Assembly: GCA_032716605.1 (NCBI GenBank)
Contig: CM064545.1
Coordinates: 14,731,903-14,795,902 of the forward strand
Direction: 5' to 3'
DNA: 64,000 nt
DNA from: Paralithodes platypus
Lineage: Eukaryota; Arthropoda; Malacostraca; Decapoda; Lithodidae
Shown: piece after piece, positions 52,755 to 62,214 of the stretch
Position numbering within the stretch: position 1 is the first letter of the stretch
How the letters are laid out: each line of letters opens with the position of its first letter
Program-made: the position numbers and the translations under genes
The notes under the pieces: model-generated
What the model was told of the DNA's origin: nothing
The model's database searches: none
The model's input: only the letters and a program-made list of their open reading frames with translations

Positions 52755-54797
52755 TTAGTACTCCTGCTTGGTGTGGTATTCAGCAAAGCACGGTATAGCA
52801 CATAGTGACACCTGGCACTCCACACACTGCATGGTGGTCTTTTTCTGCTTCCTCGGCCTCACCTGGCTGTTCCAGCAGACATGGCACCGCCTTCTGCTAA
52901 TGGTGACTCCATCTCGTTCCAGAGGCAGGTAACCGAGCTTGTGCACATTTAGATACTGTGCACACTGCATGCGGTCCTGAACGGGGCGCCCAGGTTGTGC
53001 CACTGCCCTCTGTGGCGTAGCATACCTGTCCAGGAGCTCCACCAACACCTGTTTTTGGAACCTCCGCAGGCTACTGAACTTCCTGGGTGTGCGCGGATTC
53101 CGAAGCCTGTAGATATTGTAGGCATTCAGCATTGACATGTCCACCATGTGCAGAAAGAACTTTTTGTACCATCTGCACGAGGTACGCAGACAGTCGATGA
53201 AGCCTATCTGCATGTCGGACTTGTCCACCAGCCTCATATTTATGTTGTAGTCCATTACAGCATCGGGCTTGGTCACCCTGACTTGGGTGCGGCGATCCAC
53301 CTTGCCAGTCTCAACCATTTCCCCCTTGTGGACGGTGCTCAGGAGGTTGACCTTCCGCTGGTCGTGCCAGTGGATAGCCAGAATGGGTCCCGACTTCTTC
53401 TTGAAGACATCGCCTTTCTTGGTTTTAGGAGGGAAAGTTGGCATGCCCTTCCTTTTCGCTCTAACTGTGCCTACAGTCCCCGTCTTGCGCTGATGGAGGT
53501 ACTTTGAAAGAGTGGGGGACGTGTAGTAGTTGTCCGTGTAGAGGACATGATTCTTCTCGAAGTACCGGTTCATCATGGCTTGAACCACTGCTCCGCCAAA
53601 GCCAATGAGGGGGTCTATTTCCACGTCCCCTTCCTTCCCGCTGTAGACCAGGAAGTCCAGGACATAGCCAGTTTGGCAATCGCACAGCACAAAGAACTTT
53701 ATACCAAAGCGATGTCTCTTTGAGGGGATGTACTGCCTGAAGCTCAGCTTTCCCCGGAACAGCACAAGAGACTCGTCAATACAGACGTTGCAGAAGGGCG
53801 TGAAGTATGACGTGAAACGTTCTCGCATCATCTCGTACAACGTCCTAATCTTCCACAGCTTGTCAGAGAGATGCATGTCGGTGTTGGTGACAAGATGGAG
53901 CGCTCCGAGGATGTCGAGGTACCGGTCCCGAGAGATGTATTTCCCGAAGGCAGGGGTGGATATCAGATCTTTGGTGATCCAATAGTCAGCCAACCTGTGC
54001 TTCTTTACATGAGGCATTAGCATGGTGATTGCCAGGAACACCATGAACTCGGGATGAGTCACTGGGGTCCACCGCTTCATGTGGCCCTTGGTCACCTTGC
54101 CAAAAAAGTTCACCTGGATTTGGTGGTGCTTGTTTGTCTCTTCTATGACAAACTCAGTAACCTCCTTATCAAAAAATGCCTCAAAAAGCTCATGTGGTGG
54201 AGCATTGGGGCCTGCGGGAAAACTTGGGGTAACTCCTGAACCCTCCTGTACCTCATCAAAAGGGGTTACATCAGGGTCATTCACTTCATCAGCAGCCACA
54301 TCCTGCCAGTTGAAAATATAAAATGGGTCCTGCTGGCGACGCTGACGAGGAGCTGCAGCTGGGGCAGCACGCCCACGAACTTTGGCGGCGCGCACCCTAG
54401 GGCGGCCAGGAGCGCGACGGCGCCCAGGCCCAGCCCGGCGGCCAGGGCGGCCAGGAGCACGACGGCCCTGGGCAAAGCGTCTGGGTTGAGGGTCGTCGAT
54501 GTCCATAAAGTCATCGTCGTTGTCGTCAGAGCCGTCATCTTGCCCTGACGGTGGACCCAGATAATCATGGCCAGAGTCATCTGTGAGGTGCCCTTCATCT
54601 TCAGACCCCCCCTCATAATCTCGCGGGGAACGAATGATGCGTGGGCGGCGTGTAGGTCGGCGAGGTGGGGAAGGAGTGGCAGGTGAGGCTCTGTCATCTT
54701 CATGCAGAGGTTCGGGGCTCCTTGGCCTACGACGAGTCGTAGACAGCACTGGTTCAGTGTCTGTAGGTGCAGGTATGGATGCGAGGTCAAATACATC
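52755..54797 (-). CDS. piggyBac-like transposase 2, core and Cys-rich domain intact
   Basis: A continuous frame of over 660 codons to the stop at 52755. Arg/Pro-rich segment (PGRPGRRAGPGRRRAPGRPR), then the DDE_Tnp_1_7 core with CIDESLVLFRGK, LYTDNYYTS and RLVDKSDMQIGF (all three catalytic Asp present), WHDQRKVNLLST, and a C-terminal cluster with RRRCHVCWNS, CVECQVSLC and CFAEYHT. No stop or shift in the core. The true start lies upstream (ATG near 55680), where other frames carry the N-terminal region, so the full protein is broken. It could still supply a core if started internally. Cuts and pastes at TTAA. Confidence 0.88.
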   Translation of the reverse strand, partial: DVFDLASIPAPTDTEPVLSTTRRRPRSPEPLHEDDRASPATPSPPRRPTRRPRIIRSPRDYEGGSEDEGHLTDDSGHDYLGPPSGQDDGSDDNDDDFMDIDDPQPRRFAQGRRAPGRPGRRAGPGRRRAPGRPRVRAAKVRGRAAPAAAPRQRRQQDPFYIFNWQDVAADEVNDPDVTPFDEVQEGSGVTPSFPAGPNAPPHELFEAFFDKEVTEFVIEETNKHHQIQVNFFGKVTKGHMKRWTPVTHPEFMVFLAITMLMPHVKKHRLADYWITKDLISTPAFGKYISRDRYLDILGALHLVTNTDMHLSDKLWKIRTLYEMMRERFTSYFTPFCNVCIDESLVLFRGKLSFRQYIPSKRHRFGIKFFVLCDCQTGYVLDFLVYSGKEGDVEIDPLIGFGGAVVQAMMNRYFEKNHVLYTDNYYTSPTLSKYLHQRKTGTVGTVRAKRKGMPTFPPKTKKGDVFKKKSGPILAIHWHDQRKVNLLSTVHKGEMVETGKVDRRTQVRVTKPDAVMDYNINMRLVDKSDMQIGFIDCLRTSCRWYKKFFLHMVDMSMLNAYNIYRLRNPRTPRKFSSLRRFQKQVLVELLDRYATPQRAVAQPGRPVQDRMQCAQYLNVHKLGYLPLERDGVTISRRRCHVCWNSQVRPRKQKKTTMQCVECQVSLCAIPCFAEYHTKQEY

Positions 54798-55680
54798 GTC
54801 AGGAACCTCTGTTGTAGGCTGGAGAGGTGGGGTGGACCCTGGGGGAAAGTTGCGGGGGCGTATGGCTGGGACCGGCAGGGGTGGAAGCCGCGGGAGCCTC
54901 GAACAAAGAGCGCCTACTTGTAGCTCCTTTTTTCACATATTTTCTCCCTTTTCCCTTTTCTGTAGTAGTATGTCTCCTCTCGGGGGAAATAGGGGGTAAA
55001 TAGGCCGAAAGTGGGGGGGTCCTCAACCCTAGGCAGTGCTGGTGGTGGTGGGGAAGAATGGCGGGCGCCTGGGGCAACTTGGGTGGCGTGGGTAGATAAG
55101 GAAGACAATGGCGGGTCAACCTCACCCTCACGCTCAGCCTCACTGGCACCCTCACGCACTGCTCCCTCACCAAGTTTTAGGACCTCTTTCCTGGCTGCCG
55201 CGGCCGCCTTTTCAAGAACTTGCTTCTTATAAAAACGTATCTTGAATGGGGATTTAGCTGGCGAAGGGCTAGGTGTCGTGTCACTCAACCTAAACTTGGC
55301 AGTCGACCTAGTGCTGTCCCATTCGCTCACTCTCACTACACTCTCATCACCTTGCACAACTATATCACGTTCAGTACTATCATCACTTTCATAGTCATGC
55401 TCAAATCCAACAAATTGCGCGTCTCTTTGATGAATTTAGTCTAGATCGTCTAAATCTTCACTATAGTGAGACTGATAAGACTCGGAGCTATCACTGCCCA
55501 AGTCATCAACACTATTTTGTCCTTCACCACGTTCATAACTCCTCAAAGCTATTTCAATACCTCCGGGAGTCAACGCATCTTGTACGTGCCTTTGCGTTAG
55601 GGCGCGACGAACATGGGCAGGCGTCGAAGGGAGCATGGAATCGGACACAGGGGAATCACTTTTTGGGCTAGTATCCATGT
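54798..55680 (-). pseudogene. N-terminal region of piggyBac transposase 2 (disrupted)
   Basis: ATG near 55680 (MDTSPKSDSPVSDSML). Acidic/Ser-rich frame to a TAA at 55436-55438. The same frame continues after it (RDAQFVGFEHDYESDD, RLSDTTPSPSPAKSPFKIRF) to a stop at 54914. The remaining segment to 54797 lies in other frames. The layout matches the acidic N-terminus of transposase 1 (DDDFVGFGDDD). At least one stop and one or two frameshifts. Confidence 0.7.
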
Positions 55681-56320
55681 TGGCGGCAGGGTAGAGACTG
55701 TTTTGGTGGCGTACATGGTGTCTGGTGGCGTCGCCTAGCGACCACGGAACGAAATGTTTACGCGCGCCATTCGAAAGCACATACGCAAGCAATGGTACAA
55801 TGTTGTACCACCCGGGTTCCTCGGGTCAAAACATAATGGTACACACGTGTACCACCCGGGGTTGAAGGGTTTGACATTTGTGCCGTTTTTGCTGATTATG
55901 AGTTGGTGGAAAAAAATGTCTTTAATTCTATCATATCGGAAATGATTCACAGATTATATAGAGACCAAATAACATACACTTTTAAGTGTGTTCAATAGTT
56001 TTGCATTATCAATAGGGTGTAGCACAAGGCTTATCAACATTATCACAGTAGGGGTCGGGGTTGAGGCCAGGACGGGGAGGGGAGGGAGTAGGCCTACAGT
56101 GGCGGGGATATCCTTCCTTTTTTTTTTTTTTCCCCCATGTGAAATTTATCATATCAATGACAAATACGACCTTTATTATGTTTTCAGGGACAGTACAGCA
56201 CAACGTGTCCCTCAATCACAAAAAAGGCGAAATACGAAGGCAATTTTCCAGCTACGGACTTTTTCCAGCAACGGACTCGGTCTCCCCCCTATTAGTCCGT
56301 TAAATCGAGCGTCGACTGTA

Positions 56321-56781
56321 CATGCCTTCCGGTTTTCGGAGGTCAGCATTCACGCCGGTAACAGATTTGACAGCGAATAAGAGAGCGAAGGTCATCGGGT
56401 GTCCTGTGGTTCATGGGGCTATCAGTCCACTCCGTAGCCGGTGGTCTTTTTCATACGCTGCACTCTTACTGACCATGTTCGCTGCAATCGGTCCGGACAA
56501 GCAAGGTCCTGGATTCCCCCTGGCTAGGGTTTTTTTCCCTTGTAGGTTTGTCACGATCGATAAAGTCATCTAACTCACTAATTTATGTAACATCCGGTAA
56601 GGCTCGAAGCTAGCCTGTTCGGAAGTTCAGGCATACGTTCGACCGGAGCCACAAGAATGATGAACTCATATCTACGTGACTAAAATAAATTAACCTGTAT
56701 TCAATGTTTGGACCACACTATGGTGTTTCACGTTCACAACGAATTAGTCAGTCCTCGGCTCTTATGTAGCCTAGGCTACAC
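56321..56781. other. DIRS 2 sequence between the Tigger insertion and RNase H
   Basis: No RT motif and no long conserved frame. The RNase H frame becomes recognisable at 56782. Confidence 0.45.
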
Positions 56782-57822
56782 ATGCTCCAGGCAATCAGAA
56801 TGTTAGTTGTAAGACATCATACCTGTAACAAAGCCTTCCCTCTAACACCTCACAATTATCCTCTCGTCATCCCAAAGAGAATTCTACATCTCCTGTCGTT
56901 TTGGGCAAAATCTCAAGTACGGGAATCAGTGACACACTGGTCAGATCCACCTCCCACCCTATGGGTGGACACAGATGCCTCGAGTCTGATAGGATGGGGC
57001 TATCAGTCGACGGAAGGTCATCAGAACCACGGAAAATGGACCACATTCAATCAGTGTCACATCAATGCCCAAGAGCTAGCAGTTCCTCTATATTTTCTCA
57101 GAGATCATGCGATGTCATTGACCTCCAGATCAATTGCATTCCGGATGGACAACATGGCCTCTGTAACTTGCTTGAAGAAACAGGGATCGACCCGGTCCAG
57201 GGTTCTCCAGGATCTCTCGGAAAAAATATTCTTTCTAGCCCAAAAACATTCCATAATAATCCATGCAACATACCTACCAGGGGTCTCCAATCTGTGGGCG
57301 GATGCTCTGTCCAGGGGAAAGAGTACCTCAGTGGAATGGGCTCTCAAACAAAAAGCATTCAACCACTTAGTTCTGCCATTTTCACCTCAAATCGATCTGT
57401 TCGCATCTCTTCAATCAACGAAGCTCCAGTCTTACATATCTCGGGATCTCAAGACACAAGAAGGGGGCCCGGATGCCTTCACAGTGGATTGGAACAGGTG
57501 GACATCGATTTATCTCCCCCCCCTCCCCCCAGACACCTCACTGATGTGCAGAATCATCCATCCGCATCACCTCAGATCGTTCCAGGGTCAAGTAACCCTG
57601 GTTGCTCCAATGTGGCCTACACCAGTGTGGTACAATCAACTTACTCAGTGGTGCAACAAACTCCTGCAACTCCCCCTGTCCTATTTCCACTTGGAAGAAA
57701 TTGGAAACTTGCAGACCTCGCTCAATTTTGCTATGTGGACATTCCCAAATCCAAGTGGCTACCGTCCTACGACAAGGAAGTCACTGACAAGCTCACAAAT
57801 CAGTACACAGCTTCCACTTTGA
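56782..57822 (+). pseudogene. RNase H and downstream linker of DIRS 2 pol
   Basis: Starts in the RT thumb (LQAIRMLVVRHH). RNase H carboxylates are all visible: WVDTDASSLIGW (Asp), HINAQELAVPLYFLRDHA (Glu), FRMDNMASVTCL (Asp), YLPGVSNLWADALSRG (Asp). Then come PQIDLFASLQSTKLQ, GGPDAFTVDWNRW and TLVAPMWPTPVW, typical of DIRS pol after RNase H. The frame stops at 57822, overlapping the recombinase frame, as is normal in DIRS elements. The RT palm is missing, so the polymerase is dead. Confidence 0.85.
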
Positions 57823-58756
57823 GACAGTATAGTTCACACTGGAAACAATTTACAACTTGGATTGTAGAGTCAAACCAGCAGACTCCATCGGTTGCCTTGT
57901 TGTTGCAATACCTAAATTACTGTACTTGTTTGATGTTAAGAAACTAGCAGTTAACACACTTAGAAACCACTTATCAGCAATAAAGGAACCCTTCCTCACG
58001 CTCACCGGTTTATCTTTACCCCAGAAAGACGAACAGGGTTTTATGAAAGCTTGCTTTAAACTCAGAGCCCCAAATCGTCAACTGCTTCCTCAATGGTCAA
58101 TCTCGAAGGTCCTAACTTTATTACAGTCTAGGTCTTATTCTGTGAAACCAAATATAGACAAGAAACTTAAGAAGTGTGTTTTTCTGATGGCCCTAGCTAT
58201 TGGCCATAGGGTATCAGAATTGGCAGCCATGGCAAGGTCCCCAAACTGTCTACGTTTTGCCCCTAATAATGACTCTGTACATATTGCCCCTGCACCAGAT
58301 TTCATCGCAAAAAATTAGCACCAGGAACATATCTTTACACCTTTCTCTATTCCTGCCTTGAAAAGAGGAAAGATACACCATGCCCTATGTCCTGTTAAAG
58401 CACTACAGAGTATACAGTATACCTACTTTAAGTCTGTTATTCCTAGAAATAAAGAACATTTGTGGGTTTCTCCAGATGGTTCAACAAGGTTAGGAAAGAA
58501 AGTATTAGCATCCACCATAGTAGATGACGTAATTAAGGAAGCTGATCCTCAGGTGATTGCAAAAGCTCACGATGTACGCAAATGGGCCACTACCATTAGA
58601 TTCCTCAATAACTTTTCAGGAGAGGATATCACTCAAACGGGTCTATGGTCCTCGAGCAACACTTTCCTATCCAGATATTTGTCAGTGCATCTGGAGAGAC
58701 CCAAATTACCATGCATAGCTTTAAGGCTAAACATGCCCCCTGAGGTCAATAAGTAG
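57640..58756 (+). pseudogene. Tyrosine recombinase of DIRS 2
   Basis: SKWLPSYDKEVTDKL, TLRQYSSHWKQFTTW, then LLQYLNY and LFDVKKLAVNTLRNHLSAIK separated by a TACTGTA shift, ALAIGHRVSELAAMARSP (catalytic Arg), a TAG at 58316-58318, ALKRGKIHHALCPVKAL, HLWVSPDGSTRLGKK, KAHDVRKWATTIRFL (His and Arg of the H-x-x-R box) and GLWSSSNTFLSRYLSVHL (Trp and nucleophile Tyr). All catalytic residues are retained; the gene is disabled by the 5-bp insertion and one stop. In DIRS elements this enzyme integrates circular cDNA. Confidence 0.88.
57919..57925. other. Candidate excision footprint (TA-CTG-TA) in DIRS 2 recombinase
   Basis: Reads CTAAAT-TACTGTA-CTTGTTTG. Removing five bases gives L-N-Y-L-F-D-V, which joins the two recombinase frames in register. 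CTG is the complement-side terminal triplet of CAG-ended TA transposons. Confidence 0.72.
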
Positions 58757-59018
58757 ATTGATATATTTGTTCAATACTTTTATTACCAGTTCTGTAGTGT
58801 AATAGAAGGTGTGCCCTACCAGTCACCTTAAATGAAAAAGGAGGGGGCACGTTAAATTCCAAGACAAGTTGGCAGGACACACAATTTGAAATATATAACA
58901 AGAGTGTTTTTACTGCACTATATCTGTTACATGCAATGTCTATATATTATTGCAACTATAAATGTGTAACTTTATGTTAATTTTAATTTTGGGATATACG
59001 ATTACCAGTATATATTCA

Positions 59019-59420
59019 ATGGAGCGTAATGAGATGAGAATGGTGAGATGGATGTGTGGGGCCAGGCTACAGGATAGAATAACAAATGTTGAGCTGAGGA
59101 GACGTTTAGGTATAAAGAGTATTAGCGAGGTGATGCGTACAAGTAGACTGGGATGGTATGGACATGTGGAGAGAATGGATGAACAAAATTGGGTGAAAAA
59201 ATGCAGGTCTGTGATTGTGGAGGGAGCTGCACCAAGGGGTGGACCGAGGAAGACCTGGGATCGGACTATACGCGCCGATCTCAAATCCAAGAACTTGACA
59301 AGTGAAGCAGCCCTTAACAGGGTTGCCTGGAATGCCGCCATTAGGACAAGAGACTGAAACTGCACTTATGTGTGGAACACTCAGTCTTAAAATTTTATGT
59401 ATGTATGTATGTATCTCAGT
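59019..59420 (+). mobile_element. 3' fragment of RTE-like element A
   Basis: Nearly identical to 12164-12520, encoding MERNEMRMVRWMCGARLQDR to the stop at 59355-59357, then TTATGTGTGGAACACTCAG and a (TATG)n tail. It lacks the 12521-14479 element, so it shows the empty site. Target duplication not resolved. Confidence 0.88.
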
Positions 59421-59570
59421 AGTTCTGTTTTTCTGAAATAAGGCTTCTTTTAATGGTACCCGCCTTATATATCCTTTTCTTACTGTTATACCTTTTATAA
59501 ATAAACACATGTCACAGTTTACATATTCATTTTCAGTCTTCCTATTAAATTTTGATTTTTAAGCTATTAA

Positions 59571-60054
59571 GATATTTTCCTGCTCGGGTGTCCGTGTGGA
59601 AGGACACCACGAAATAAGAGCAGGAGCCCGGGTGTCCTGTTACTAGGCAGTAAGCTTTCAAGCCTATTCAACTTGGTCTGAACGCCGTGCGTCCGACGCA
59701 TGTAAACAAAGCCGATCGTTGCGTCACCGCACCTCCGAAAACAATAAGGAGACGTCGGATCAATGTTATTGTTGTGACGTCAGACGAAATTAGTGTGTGA
59801 AAAACTCTGATATTGTCAACATCGCGGCAAAATTCGTTCCACGGAAATCGTTATCACAACTGAATCAGTTGACTTAGAGAGCTCTACTCAACGCCAGTCT
59901 ACAGATTGGAAACCGCACTACGTTTATAGATGCGTGGGAAATTTCTAGCAGTTAAACTAAACAAAAATACGGTAGCCTAGGCCTAGACGTTTTTCGGCCA
60001 GATCGCCCGGGTAGCCCACACTGTCCTTTGGAGACACAGGCCGGGCCCGGAGGG
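59571..60054. mobile_element. piggyBac-derived MITE D, copy 4
   Basis: TTAA at 60055-60058; the left end near 59567-59580 is degenerate (ATTAAGATATTTTCCTGCTC). It is a reverse-complement copy of 41094-41574, with CGACGCATGTAAACAAAGCC, GAGAGCTCTACTCAACGCCA and GACGTTTTTCGGCC in order. It abuts piggyBac 3 and shares the TTAA. Confidence 0.85.
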
Positions 60055-60058
60055 TTAA

Positions 60059-61229
60059 CCCTCCTGGCCCGGGCAGGCTCACCAATGGACGGAGCTCGTA
60101 TCCGGGCGATCTGGCCGAATATCAACAAAAGTAAACTAAGGCTAATCTCGCTTAATATATTACCTACATTAATCAAACATATATAAAAATGGGCGCCCTA
60201 CCTTGCTGCGTAGAATGGCGTTGAGTAGAGCTCTCTAGTTCAACTGGTTCCGGAGTGATGGTGATGGAAGTGGAGGTCACTTTTGCCGCGTATTTACCTC
60301 GGAGCGTCCGAACACTCAAACGCGGCCCCGGCTACGACGCCCAGTTGCACTCGTCGCTCCACCCGCAATTATGCCGGGAAGCGATTTGATAGTGTTTTAT
60401 TGGTTATTCTGTCATTTATTATAGTTATTATGTTATTTTCACTCAATAAAGTTATTTACATGAACTTATTTGTGTCTCTGTCACTTATTACTTAGTTTTA
60501 TTATTATTATTATGATTATAGTGACACTTTCACTGGACTTTGATAATTGGTAGTATCATTTCCCCTTTTATGTATTGTTAGGTTAGCTAATAATATATAT
60601 AGTGTCACTGTCACTTGTTCATATTGTTATGAAGGCACTTATTATTACTTGTGTGTCTCTCTTTCACTTATACTTAGTTTTATTATTATTATACTGTCAC
60701 TTTGACTGGCCTAGGCTTATTGAGTGTCATTTTCACTTATTTATTGTTAGAAATATATATTTTAATGTCACTTTCACTTGTTCATATTGTTATTGAAGGC
60801 ACTTATTATTACTTATTTGTGTCCTTTTCACTTATACTTAGTTATATTATTATTCTTAGCCTACATTTGAGTGTCACTTTCACTGTTGTCACTTCCACTT
60901 CAAAAGTTTGTTAGAGTGTGGAAGTCGTTGAAGCAGGTGCCAGCACACAGTCCAACTTGACACTCGAGGCATTCCCAAGTGGTTTTTGTGGGTTTGCGGG
61001 GTCTGCGAGTTGTGTGGCTGCACACATGGAACCTTTTCTGACTCCTAGCGTTACTACCTGGTGCTTTGAAAGGAAGGGCGTTGAGCTGGTGCTTCCTGAA
61101 AAATTCAGCACACCCCGTTCTGTCCAGTTGGCCTGGTCCTTGTAGTGGCCTCCCTGGTGTACCCGCATATTTATTAGTGGCCCCTCCATCATTGACGAAC
61201 ATGCCTATTACATAAGGCATCCTCTTCAA
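60059..61229 (-). mobile_element. piggyBac-like transposon 3, 3' part
   Basis: Begins next to TTAA (60055-60058) with CCCTCCTGGCCCGGGC and reads GGCGTTGAGTAGAGCTCTCTA near 60220. It then carries the GTGTCACTTTCACT array (60500-60900) and the C-terminal transposase codons. It is nearly identical to piggyBac 1 from about 60500 to 61157, including across the RTE A target site. It ends near 61230, within the transposase. Confidence 0.85.
60900..61229 (-). pseudogene. piggyBac transposase 3, C-terminal fragment
   Basis: Minus-strand frame to the stop at 60900: KYAGTPGRPLQGPGQLDRTG, EFFRKHQLNALPFKAPG, then the Cys cluster FHVCSHTTRRP, CLECQVGLCAGTCF and HTLTNF. It shows the uninterrupted junction between the helical tail and the Cys-rich domain that is split in transposase 1. 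The upstream ~600 residues are missing. Confidence 0.85.
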
Positions 61230-61444
61230 ACACTAATCCGCCGTAGTTTTGAATCTACCGCGCAGAGCATTTAAAAACTGAGGAGCCTTCATCATGAGCG
61301 CACGTGACCTCACTCATGGCTTCAGTCATTATGAATTGGGTTCTCACTACGAAAAAACTTCGTAAAAAATAAAAACAAAAAGAAAATAAGAATAACTATC
61401 CAATAAGCTTTCCATCATATCGTGGATGTACTTGTGTGGATTTC
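61230..61444. other. No feature recognised
   Basis: Short unassigned stretch between piggyBac 3 and the leader of DIRS 3. Confidence 0.4.
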
Positions 61445-62214
61445 TGACCAGACGCTGATTCAGGCGTCATTCTTCCTTCTCTGCTCTGCGCTCAGCCCGC
61501 CCGGACGTGCCTCCCCACGCTCCGCTGGTTCCGCATTCGTTGCGTCCCTAGTGAGTTTTTTCTCATTTGTTTACTCCAGGATGTATCGAGTAAGGTTAGG
61601 ATAGGCGTAGCAGGAGTGTCCTGGGCTGGTTGCCCGCAGTGCAGTGTATTTTGGGTCGAGTGTATGGGGCATCTATTTCGGATGTACCCTCGTGGTCACG
61701 TTGTGGACATGTGAACTTTTTCACAGTTGAGTTAGTTTGTGATGCAGGCGGCTTTCACTACGCGTTAATTATTGCTGCCTTTTATCTTTCTGATGAGGTA
61801 AGCTGTGTTTTCTGACGTTCCCAGCGTATTTTTCTTCACTTAAAGTTTTTTCTGGGTCCCGAGTCAGTCTTCCCTGGGTTGGAAGTTGTTGCTACGGTGG
61901 TGTGTTGGCGGTGGTTCCTGTTGTGATATTTCCAGTGTGTGTGTATATTTCAACTGTTATTATGCCGTCTGCCTAGGCCTAGCCAGCCGCTCGTAGCTTT
62001 GCCACATGTACTAGTGTTATTATTTATTATTTATAAATATGCCCTACTGTGTCATGTGTATCCGGGTTTTAGTTGTGTATTGGCTAATTCCTCGGACTAT
62101 AATTGTTTCCTGGGTTAGTTGTGTATTGGCTAATTCCACGGATTATGGTGTGACCTTGGGTTAGCCGTGCGTGGCTATCCTCGTGTCGTGTGTTGTTCAG
62201 ATGGTATCTGTTCA

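Larger units (their letters stand above)
51488..55869 (-). mobile_element. piggyBac-like transposon 2, both ends present
   Basis: TTAA at 51484-51487; the other flank is TTTG (55870-55873), a probable mutated TTAA. Ends CCCTCCAACCCCGG (51488) and, reverse-complemented, CCCTTCAACCCCGG (55869). A palindrome GGTACACACGTGTACC lies near the 5' end. It shares GTTGAGTAGAG(G/C)TCTCTA with MITE D and piggyBac 3 near its 3' end. 4.4 kb, with transposase on the minus strand. Confidence 0.9.
50794..56318. mobile_element. Tigger/pogo-like element carrying piggyBac 2
   Basis: TA at 50792-50793 and 56319-56320. Both ends read CAGTCGACGCTCGATTTAAC and match perfectly for 24 bp. Excluding piggyBac 2 (51488-55869) it is about 1.1 kb of non-coding sequence, with repeats of TCCGTTGCT and ACGGACT near both ends. 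It is non-autonomous and inserted in DIRS 2. Confidence 0.9.
45283..58900 (+). mobile_element. DIRS-like retrotransposon 2, interrupted and lacking a recognisable RT
   Basis: The left part shares its leader with DIRS 3 (TCGTGAGTCCTTACTCATTTG and TGGTTGCCCGCAG-like blocks). It contains gag frames (46476-49209), a stretch without recognisable RT (49210-50793), a Tigger-like insertion (50794-56318), RNase H (56782-57370) and a tyrosine recombinase (to 58756). No inverted terminal repeat pair could be found, so both ends are approximate. Composition is A-rich, unlike DIRS 1. Confidence 0.7.

Noticed and set aside
31756..58318. Recurrent in-frame TAG codons in DIRS gag and recombinase as possible readthrough signals
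   Set aside because: The TAG codons (31832, 35752, 58316) are at non-homologous positions in DIRS 1 and DIRS 2, so simple nonsense mutation explains them better.
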